Source: Sedimenticola sp. (GTDB lineage: Bacteria; Pseudomonadota; Gammaproteobacteria; Chromatiales; Chromatiaceae). Taken from it: a stretch of DNA of 11,898 nucleotides. Below, in pieces: positions 5,164-11,898 of the stretch. Both the position numbers and the translations under genes were made by a program. The first letter of the stretch is position 1; every line of letters begins with the position of its first letter. The stretch is taken from positions 1 through 11,898 of the forward strand of contig JAUUYI010000029.1 in the NCBI GenBank assembly GCA_030590525.1, written 5' to 3'. The notes under the pieces were generated by a model. That model was not told the origin of the DNA. It was given only the letters and a program-made list of their open reading frames with translations, and made no database searches.

Positions 5164-7611
5164 TCAGAAGGGGTCCTCTTCTGCAGCACCGCCAGGTATG
5201 CCGCTCCGCCCCACACCGGTGTTGTTACTCTGTGGTCGCGCCTTCGGGGCGTACTCCCGGCGAAATACCTCGAAGATGGCATTTTCCTCGCCTGATCCGG
5301 CGCGCTCGCCCGTGCTCGGGTTGATACGTACCGTGATAATGCCTGGTGGCATTTTCAGGGGTATCTCTTCGACCCCTTTGAGGGCCTCTTTCATGTAGGC
5401 CATCCAGGCAGGCAGGGCCGCGCGGCCCCCTACTTCACCCCGCCCCAGAGGTTTTGCCGAATCGCGGCCGACCCAGACGATGGCAACCAGTGACCTGTTG
5501 AATCCGTTGAACCAGGCATCTTTCTGGTCGTTGGTGGTGCCGGTCTTGCCGGCCAGGTCCTTGCGCCCCAGGGCGCGCGCCTTGCGGGCGGTGCCATGGG
5601 TGATCACATCCCGCATCATGGAGTTCATGAGATAGTAATTCTGTGGACTGATGGCCCGGGGTGCGACCGACTTCATCTCCGGTTGCTCATGCCCCGGCTG
5701 CATATCCGGTTCTCCTGCTTGCGCTTCTTCCTTCCCTGCCTCCGGGCAGTTTTCACAGACACTGGGTGGGTTGGCCTGATAGAGAGGCTGGTGGTGGCTG
5801 TCCTCTATGCGCCGGATGAAGTAGGGTTTTACCCGGTATCCGCCATTGGCCAGGATGGCATAGCCTGCCGCCATCTGGAGAGGGGTTACGGTCGCGCTTC
5901 CCAGGGCCAGAGAGAGATTGTGGGGCAGTTGATCCGGATCAAAACCGAATCGTGCCACGTGCTTCAAGGCGTGTTCGCTCCCCATCGCCCGCAACAGGCG
6001 GATGGAGACCAGGTTGCGGGATTTGGTCAGGGCGTAGCGTAGCCGGGTCGGTCCGAAAAACTTACCACTGTAGTTTTCAGGGCGCCAGGCCCCCTCCAGG
6101 CTCGGGTCGTCGAATACCACGGGGGCATCATTGATCAGGCTGGCAGCGGTGAACCCCGCCTCCAGTGCAGCGGAATAGATGAATGCCTTGAAGCCGGAGC
6201 CGGGCTGGCGTTGGGCCTGGATTGCCCGGTTGAATTTACTGCTATAGAAATCGTAGCCACCGACCAGGGCCACTATAGATCCGTCATCCGGGTCCAGTGA
6301 TACCAGCGCGCCCTCCACTGCCGGTACCTGAGCCAGGCGCCAGTAGGGCTCCCCTTTTTCCGGGCTCTCTTTAAATACCCGCACCAGATCACCTGGCTTG
6401 ACGATGTCTGCGGCCTGCTTGGGTTTCTTCCCCCGGCGGTTGACAGTTATATAAGGCCGGGCCCACTCCAGGCCCTTCCAGGGGATCTCGATGTGCCCGG
6501 TGGCGGTGGTGAATACCTCGATGGATTTCTCTTCCACCCGGGTGACCAGGGCTGGAGCAAGATCCCCTACCGTGCGGTAACCGCTGATCAGTCGCTGCAG
6601 CTGTATGTCGTCTGCGCTGGCACCGATCTTCAGCTGTTTCTCCGCACCGCGATAACCGTGGCGTATGTCATAGGCCTGCAAGGTCTGGCGGACAGCACTG
6701 TTGGCCGCCTGCTGCAGTCGACCATCGATCGTGGTGACTACGCTGAATCCATTGGTGTAGGCTTGATCACCGTATCGGGATATCATCTCCGACCGGACCA
6801 TCTCTGCGACATAGGGTGCCTCCACCCCGATGTTCGGGGCATGCAGGCGGGCTGTGACCGGCGTTTCAATCGACTGTTGGTACTCTTTACGGTCGATAAA
6901 TCCTTGCTGGTGCATCCGGTCCAGCACATAATCGCGCCGTTCCAGTGCCCGCTTCGGGTTGGTGACGGGGTTATAGCTGGAAGGTGCCTTGGGCAGCCCG
7001 GCGATCATGGCGACCTGGGGCAGGGTGAGTCGATCCACGCCAGTACCATAGTAGATCTGGGCGGCGGCGCCGACGCCGTAGGCCCGGTGTCCCAGGTAGA
7101 TCTTGTTCAGGTAGAGCTCAAGAATCTCCTGTTTGCTGAGATCCTGCTCAATCTTCAGGGCGAGCAGTATCTCGTTAAGCTTACGGGTATAGGTCTTTTT
7201 GCGACTGAGGAAGAAGTTTCTGGCCACCTGCATGGTGATGGTACTGCCGCCTTGCCGTTTCTCGCCGGTCAGCAGCAGCTGCAGTGCCGCCCGCAACAGA
7301 CCCTGATAGTCGACCCCCGGGTGTTCGAAGAAGCGATTGTCCTCTGCGGCCAGAAACGCCTGCACCATGCGTGTTGGAACTTCGTTGTAAGCAAGGGGGA
7401 TACGCCGCTTCTCGCCGTATTCCGCGATCAGTTTCTGCTCTTTCGAATAGACGCGCAGGGGAATCTGAAGCGCCACATCTCTGAGGCTATCGGTATCAGG
7501 CAGTTCCGGTTCCAGGTAGAAATAAGCCGCTGCGGCGGCGATGGCACCGGCTATCACACCCACCAGAAGGGTCCAGAATCCGAATTTCAGGAGTTTGATT
7601 GTCCACTTCAT
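5164..7611 (-). CDS. mrcA: Penicillin-binding protein 1A, bifunctional transglycosylase/transpeptidase
   Basis: Class A penicillin-binding protein that polymerises lipid II and cross-links peptidoglycan; anchored in the inner membrane with domains in the periplasm. From the ATG at 7609-7611 it has 815 residues. A membrane anchor at about 5-32 is followed by the GT51 domain: EDNRFFEHPG with catalytic Glu90, QGGSTITMQVARNFFLS, and EILELYLNKIYLG. An OB-like insertion comes next, and then the transpeptidase: SGFK (nucleophile Ser472, Lys475), SRN (531-533) and KTGTT (from Lys689). A Cys-rich, acidic insertion (VCENCPEAG, about 618-626) lies before the KTG motif. The start is uncertain: a TTG (7645-7647) and a GTG (7621-7623) lie in frame upstream, none has a strong ribosome binding site, and the ATG aligns with E. 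coli MrcA. The gene is divergent from pilM, as in Pseudomonas and Vibrio. Confidence 0.95.
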   Translation of the reverse strand: MKWTIKLLKFGFWTLLVGVIAGAIAAAAAYFYLEPELPDTDSLRDVALQIPLRVYSKEQKLIAEYGEKRRIPLAYNEVPTRMVQAFLAAEDNRFFEHPGVDYQGLLRAALQLLLTGEKRQGGSTITMQVARNFFLSRKKTYTRKLNEILLALKIEQDLSKQEILELYLNKIYLGHRAYGVGAAAQIYYGTGVDRLTLPQVAMIAGLPKAPSSYNPVTNPKRALERRDYVLDRMHQQGFIDRKEYQQSIETPVTARLHAPNIGVEAPYVAEMVRSEMISRYGDQAYTNGFSVVTTIDGRLQQAANSAVRQTLQAYDIRHGYRGAEKQLKIGASADDIQLQRLISGYRTVGDLAPALVTRVEEKSIEVFTTATGHIEIPWKGLEWARPYITVNRRGKKPKQAADIVKPGDLVRVFKESPEKGEPYWRLAQVPAVEGALVSLDPDDGSIVALVGGYDFYSSKFNRAIQAQRQPGSGFKAFIYSAALEAGFTAASLINDAPVVFDDPSLEGAWRPENYSGKFFGPTRLRYALTKSRNLVSIRLLRAMGSEHALKHVARFGFDPDQLPHNLSLALGSATVTPLQMAAGYAILANGGYRVKPYFIRRIEDSHHQPLYQANPPSVCENCPEAGKEEAQAGEPDMQPGHEQPEMKSVAPRAISPQNYYLMNSMMRDVITHGTARKARALGRKDLAGKTGTTNDQKDAWFNGFNRSLVAIVWVGRDSAKPLGRGEVGGRAALPAWMAYMKEALKGVEEIPLKMPPGIITVRINPSTGERAGSGEENAIFEVFRREYAPKARPQSNNTGVGRSGIPGGAAEEDPF

Positions 7612-7668
7612 GAGCCAGTTCACGATATTGGGGAGCTCCGTGCTCAATTTTCCGTGATATAAGCCGCT

Positions 7669-7674
7669 ATACTA
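7669..7674 (-). promoter_or_regulatory. Candidate extended -10 box of the mrcA promoter
   Basis: On the minus strand TGCTAGTAT (7669-7677) fits an extended -10 (TGn followed by TAGTAT). The hexamer 17 bases upstream, CTAAAA (7692-7697), is a poor -35, which extended -10 promoters can tolerate. Transcription would begin near 7662, about 50 bases before the chosen mrcA ATG and only 15 bases before the alternative TTG. Confidence 0.4.
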
Positions 7675-7681
7675 GCAAACC

Positions 7682-7719
7682 TGAAGCGTATTTTTAGTCG
7701 GCAGGAAAAAAACGCTTCA
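7682..7719. promoter_or_regulatory. Inverted repeat between the divergent mrcA and pilM promoters (possible operator)
   Basis: TGAAGCGT (7682-7689) and ACGCTTCA (7712-7719) are exact reverse complements 22 bases apart, about three helical turns centre to centre. The left arm falls in the presumed mrcA promoter spacer, and the right arm overlaps the -35 box of the pilM promoter. A dimeric regulator binding both arms could act on both genes. No cognate factor is recognised, and an 8-base repeat can arise by chance. Confidence 0.4.
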
Positions 7720-7744
7720 CAAAAAATCCATTTATTGCTATATA
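7716..7744 (+). promoter_or_regulatory. Probable sigma-70 promoter of the pilMNOPQ operon
   Basis: TTCACA (7716-7721, five of six matches to TTGACA) and TATATA (7739-7744) are separated by 17 bases, and a TG at 7736-7737 forms an extended -10. The start site would be near 7751, leaving an AT-rich leader of about 80 bases before pilM. This is the best promoter match in the window. Confidence 0.65.
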
Positions 7745-7806
7745 GTTGAAGGGGAAAATAAAGGCAGATCCTTAAATCCCCTCCCTCCATGCTGATGCAA
7801 CCTTAA

Positions 7807-8904
<1,098 letters not shown>

Positions 8905-8905
8905 G

Positions 8906-9520
8906 ATGGCCCGCATCAATCTATTACCCTGGCGTGAGAATCTGCGTAAAAAGCGGCAGCAGGATTTCGGGGTTGCAATTGTCATCTCTCTGGTACTCGT
9001 GGTGGTGGGAGTTGGCGCCGCCCATTTTTATGTAGAGGGGATGATCAAGCACCAGCAACAGCGCAATAATTTCCTGAAAAAGGAGATTGCACTGATGGAT
9101 AAAAAGATCAGGGAGATCCAGGCACTGGAAAAGACGAAGGCCAGGCTGATTGCCCGCATGGAAGTGATTCAAGATTTGCAGAGCAGCCGACCGCAAGTGG
9201 TGCATCTTTTCGACGAAATCGTCAACACTGCCCCGGATGGTGTCTATCTGACCAAGCTGGAGCAGAAAGGCACCACCTTGACACTCTCCGGTCGGGCCCA
9301 GTCGAATGCCCGTGTATCCGCTTATATGCGGAACATCGAGAAGTCAGCATATCTGAAGAGACCGAACCTGCAGGTGATATCCAACAAGGATAAAGGCGGG
9401 GCCGGGCTCAGTCTTTTTACACTTACGGCGAAACAGAAATCTGTGGCTCAAAAGAAGGGGACGAAAACCGGAAAGTCCCGGAAGAAGAAAGGAAAGAAGG
9501 GCAAAGGAGGTAAGCGGTGA
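8906..9520 (+). CDS. pilN: Type IV pilus assembly protein PilN, with a lysine-rich C-terminal tail
   Basis: Bitopic inner-membrane protein that heterodimerises with PilO and docks on PilM. The 204 residues begin with the cytoplasmic PilM-binding motif ARINLLPWRENLRKKR. One membrane helix follows (about 22-41), then a coiled coil (about 45-92), and a ferredoxin-like periplasmic domain (LFDEIVNTAPDGVYLTKLEQ onward). The last 29 residues (176-204) are strikingly basic, with 13 Lys and 2 Arg and no acidic residue, ending KKKGKKGKGGKR. This tail is not part of the PilN core that I know. It overlaps the strong AAGGAGG (9504-9510) that serves pilO. The stop overlaps the pilO start by four bases (GTGA). 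Confidence 0.95.
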   Translation: MARINLLPWRENLRKKRQQDFGVAIVISLVLVVVGVGAAHFYVEGMIKHQQQRNNFLKKEIALMDKKIREIQALEKTKARLIARMEVIQDLQSSRPQVVHLFDEIVNTAPDGVYLTKLEQKGTTLTLSGRAQSNARVSAYMRNIEKSAYLKRPNLQVISNKDKGGAGLSLFTLTAKQKSVAQKKGTKTGKSRKKKGKKGKGGKR

Positions 9521-10110
9521 ACCTTCAGGAACTCAATGATCTGGACCTGAGTAATATCGGGGTCTGGCCGACGCCTATCAAGGCTGTAATCGTGCTGCTG
9601 TTGTGTGGTTCGATTGCAGTCGGGTGGTACTACTTCGATACCGAAGATCAGTTGAAAAAGCTGGAAAAGGCAGGGAAGGTAGAGCTCACCCTGCGCAAGA
9701 CTTTCGAGAAAAAACAGGCGAAAGCGGTCAACCTGGAGAAGTATCGGAAGCAGATGGAAGAGATGAAGCGCTCCTTTGGGACCATGCTGCGACAGCTGCC
9801 AGATAAGACCGAGGTGGCAGAGCTGTTGGTGGATGTCTCCCAGACTGGACTGGCGTCAGGGCTGGAGTTCGAGCTTTTCGACCCGCAGGGCGAGAACCGC
9901 AAGGAGTTCTATGCCGAATTGCCGATCAAAATAAAGGTGGTTGGAAACTATCATCAGTTCGGGGCCTTTGTCAGCGGGTTGGCCTCCCTGCCCAGAATCG
10001 TGACGATCCATAACATCACCATTGCCCCGAGAAAAAAGAAGGGTGGCGGGCTGGTGATGGATGCGGTAGCCAAGACCTACCGCTATCTGGATGAGGAGAC
10101 GGGCAAATGA
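9517..10110 (+). CDS. pilO: Type IV pilus assembly protein PilO
   Basis: Inner-membrane partner of PilN; the PilN-PilO heterodimer with PilP transmits signals between the cytoplasmic motors and the PilQ secretin. The product is 197 residues with a short cytoplasmic N-terminus, one membrane helix at about 20-39 (IKAVIVLLLCGSIAVGWYYF), a long charged coiled coil (about 42-92) and a C-terminal ferredoxin-like domain (ELPIKIKVVGNYHQFGAFVS). The GTG at 9517-9519 is chosen because AAGGAGG lies six bases upstream and the pilN stop overlaps it. The stop overlaps the pilP ATG by four bases (ATGA). The protein is of standard family length. Confidence 0.96.
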   Translation: MNLQELNDLDLSNIGVWPTPIKAVIVLLLCGSIAVGWYYFDTEDQLKKLEKAGKVELTLRKTFEKKQAKAVNLEKYRKQMEEMKRSFGTMLRQLPDKTEVAELLVDVSQTGLASGLEFELFDPQGENRKEFYAELPIKIKVVGNYHQFGAFVSGLASLPRIVTIHNITIAPRKKKGGGLVMDAVAKTYRYLDEETGK

Positions 10111-10643
10111 GCAAGCGGCCGACAGCATGGTTCAGGGTCTCGTTCATGGTGCTCCTGGCTGTGGCCATAACGGGCTGCGCCAACAAGGACATGCGTGATC
10201 TGAAACAGTATGCAAAAGAGGTCAAGGCGCGAAAACAGGGGCGCATAGAGCCATTGCCCGAGATCAAACAGGTAAAGACGTTCACCTATCGTCCCGAAGA
10301 TCGCCGTAGTCCGTTCACCCCTACGAGCCGGGGAGAGGAGGAGGTCGAGCAGTCAACCACCAGTGGCATAGCCCCGGTCCGGAACCGGCGAAAAGAGGAG
10401 TTGGAGCACTTTTCGCTGGATTCACTACGCATGGTGGGCACGCTGGAGCGGGCGGAAGTGATGTGGGCCCTGATCAGGGCCAAGGACAAGACTATCTATC
10501 GGGTGAAGGCTGGTAACTATATGGGGAAGAATCATGGCCAGATTACCCAGATTACAGAGAGTAAAATCGAGCTGACAGAAATCGTACCGGATGGTCGGGG
10601 CGGGTACCGCGAACGCCAGGCCACACTGGCGCTGAAAGAATGA
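10107..10643 (+). CDS. pilP: Type IV pilus assembly lipoprotein PilP
   Basis: Inner-membrane lipoprotein joining the PilNO heterodimer to the periplasmic N0 domain of PilQ. The 178 residues begin with a signal peptide and the lipobox AITGC, so Cys24 is the lipidated residue. A flexible segment follows, including LPEIKQVKTFTYRPEDRRSP (50-69), the region that contacts PilN/PilO. The beta-sandwich homology domain (about 98-178) contains HFSLDSLRMVGTL and RVKAGNYMGKNHGQI, typical of PilP. The ATG overlaps the pilO stop (ATGA), so translation is coupled. The gene ends 16 bases before pilQ. Confidence 0.96.
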   Translation: MSKRPTAWFRVSFMVLLAVAITGCANKDMRDLKQYAKEVKARKQGRIEPLPEIKQVKTFTYRPEDRRSPFTPTSRGEEEVEQSTTSGIAPVRNRRKEELEHFSLDSLRMVGTLERAEVMWALIRAKDKTIYRVKAGNYMGKNHGQITQITESKIELTEIVPDGRGGYRERQATLALKE

Positions 10644-10659
10644 GATCAGGGGTGTATAG

Positions 10660-11898
10660 ATGAGTAACAAATCAGTTGAATCCAGTCAAAACTGTCGATA
10701 CGGGCATGACGTGATGCGGCCCTGGGGGATGTGGGCGCTGCCCCGGGGGTTGCTGTTACTCTGGATGGTCACGTTTCTGGCACCGGCCTGGTCAGCCGGC
10801 AATGTGCTGCGGGATATCAGTTTTGCGGCCCTGCCCGGCAATCGGGTTCAGATCATCTTGAAGGCGGACCAGTCGATGGCCGAACCAAAGACCTTCACCA
10901 CTGAAAATCCAGCCCGTATCGTGATGGACTTTTTCGATATGTCGAATGGCTTGATACGCAAGACCATCCCGGTTGGTGTGGGTATGGCCCGTAGCGTGGC
11001 AGTGGTCGAGGCGGGGGGGCGTACCCGGGTGGTAGTCAAACTGGTCGACCAGGTAGCCAGTGATATCAAGGTAAAAGGCAACCAGGTCATCGTTACAGTT
11101 GCGGGTCAGATCGGGAAGATCAAGCAGGCCTCCAAGAACGTAGCGGTGAAGGCGATGGCGGTTGCTGCTCGCAGGCCAACGGTCGGACAGACTTATGAAT
11201 ACAGTATCAGGGGTATCGACTTTCGTCGGGGGGATGCCGGTGAGGGACGGGTAGTGTTGAAGCTGAGTGATCCGGCTGCGATGGTGGATATGCATGAAGA
11301 GGGAGGGCGTGTGGTGCTGGATATCCTCAAAACTTCCCTGCCGGACCGCTTTGCAAGAAGGTTTGATGTCGGTGATTTTGCTACACCAGTGAAGATGTTC
11401 GAGGTCTCCACCCGCGGCAACAACGTGCATATTTCCATCGCCACCAGAGGAGAGTTTGAGCACCTGGCCTATCAGACCAACAATTTCTACACGGTGGAAT
11501 TCCAGCCCCTGACCCGGGAGCAGAAGGAGGCACGACTGCGCAAAAGCAAGACCTTTACCGGTGAGCGCCTCTCCCTCAATTTTCAGGATATCCAGGTACG
11601 CGCCATTCTGCAGTTGCTGGCTGATTTCACCGGGCTGAACCTGGTCACCAGCGATACTGTCAGGGGAAGAATCACCCTGCGGCTGCAGAACGTCCCCTGG
11701 GATCAGGCTCTGGACATCATCCTCAAGACCCGCGGCCTCGCGATGCGTAAGAATGGAAACGTCATCATGATCGCCCCTACTGAGGAGATCGCTGCACGGG
11801 AACGCCTGGAACTGGAGTCTCAGAAGCAGATAGAAGAGCTGGCTCCGCTGCATTCAGAGTATATTCAGATCAACTATGCCAAAGCGAGTGATCTCCAG
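10660..11898 (+). CDS. pilQ: Type IV pilus secretin PilQ, 5' part (truncated by the window end)
   Basis: Outer-membrane secretin through which the pilus fibre passes; 413 codons are present and the frame is still open at 11898. An AGGGG lies 8 bases before the ATG. The signal peptide has an unusually long n-region: the hydrophobic core GLLLLWMVTFLAPAWSA is at 30-46, with probable cleavage after Ala46. An internal ATG at 10714 would give a more normal signal peptide. Two AMIN-type peptidoglycan-binding domains follow (about 48-150 and 172-285), then the secretin/TonB short N-terminal domain (about 302-372, with LNFQDIQVRAILQLLADFTG and VPWDQALDIILKTRGL), and the start of the next secretin N domain (YIQINYAKASDL, from about 398). 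The pore-forming beta domain lies beyond the window. Confidence 0.96.
   Translation, partial: MSNKSVESSQNCRYGHDVMRPWGMWALPRGLLLLWMVTFLAPAWSAGNVLRDISFAALPGNRVQIILKADQSMAEPKTFTTENPARIVMDFFDMSNGLIRKTIPVGVGMARSVAVVEAGGRTRVVVKLVDQVASDIKVKGNQVIVTVAGQIGKIKQASKNVAVKAMAVAARRPTVGQTYEYSIRGIDFRRGDAGEGRVVLKLSDPAAMVDMHEEGGRVVLDILKTSLPDRFARRFDVGDFATPVKMFEVSTRGNNVHISIATRGEFEHLAYQTNNFYTVEFQPLTREQKEARLRKSKTFTGERLSLNFQDIQVRAILQLLADFTGLNLVTSDTVRGRITLRLQNVPWDQALDIILKTRGLAMRKNGNVIMIAPTEEIAARERLELESQKQIEELAPLHSEYIQINYAKASDLQ

Noticed and set aside
6493..7662. A 389-codon open frame on the plus strand, opposite mrcA
   Set aside because: It is the mirror of a certain gene with all PBP1A motifs on the minus strand. 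Its product shows no recognisable domain and it has no ribosome binding site or neighbour support.
10792..11853. A 353-codon open frame on the minus strand, opposite pilQ
   Set aside because: The plus strand carries a clear PilQ with signal peptide, AMIN and secretin domains. The antisense product is low-complexity and unlike known proteins.

Overview
The window looks like chromosomal DNA of a free-living or symbiotic gammaproteobacterium of moderately high GC content. The main reasons are the divergent mrcA / pilMNOPQ arrangement, which is classic for gammaproteobacteria such as Pseudomonas and Vibrio, a type I citrate synthase, and an Rnf electron-transport complex. The set would suit a respiratory, possibly sulfur-oxidising lineage, but that placement is inference. 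I see no rRNA or tRNA gene, CRISPR array, phage gene or transposase.

Layout. (1) Positions 2-1225: the distal end of an rnf operon, rnfE followed directly by rnfA, the two [2Fe-2S]-carrying membrane subunits. (2) 1226-1748: a structured, mostly non-coding stretch. It holds a composite palindromic repeat, two interleaved inverted repeats, a 53-codon gene for a cysteine-rich single-pass membrane protein with an excellent ribosome binding site, a strong hairpin starting on the base after its stop codon, and a bidirectional terminator. (3) 1749-1949, minus strand: rpmE, zinc-binding ribosomal protein L31. (4) 2162-4529: mdh (lactate-dehydrogenase-like malate dehydrogenase) and gltA (citrate synthase), two consecutive TCA-cycle steps, with a promoter-like site of gltA's own between them. 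(5) 4549-7611, minus strand: mrcA (penicillin-binding protein 1A) and an uncharacterised 204-residue protein whose ATG abuts the mrcA stop codon. (6) 7831-11898: pilM, pilN, pilO, pilP and the first 413 codons of pilQ. These encode the type IV pilus alignment complex, and the genes overlap or nearly touch.

How the genes work together. RnfE and RnfA carry electrons across the inner membrane between ferredoxin and NAD(H). The small Cys-rich membrane protein next to them has the architecture of NqrM, the iron-delivery factor for the homologous NqrD/NqrE subunits, so it may be a maturation factor for this Rnf. Mdh supplies oxaloacetate for GltA. PilM (cytoplasm), PilN and PilO (inner membrane), PilP (lipoprotein) and PilQ (outer-membrane secretin) form an envelope-spanning assembly. 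PBP1A, transcribed divergently, makes the peptidoglycan that this assembly must cross.

Most genes here are ordinary and well understood. The part most worth a second look is 1226-1720, where a probable unannotated microprotein and several unusual inverted repeats lie between rnfA and rpmE.
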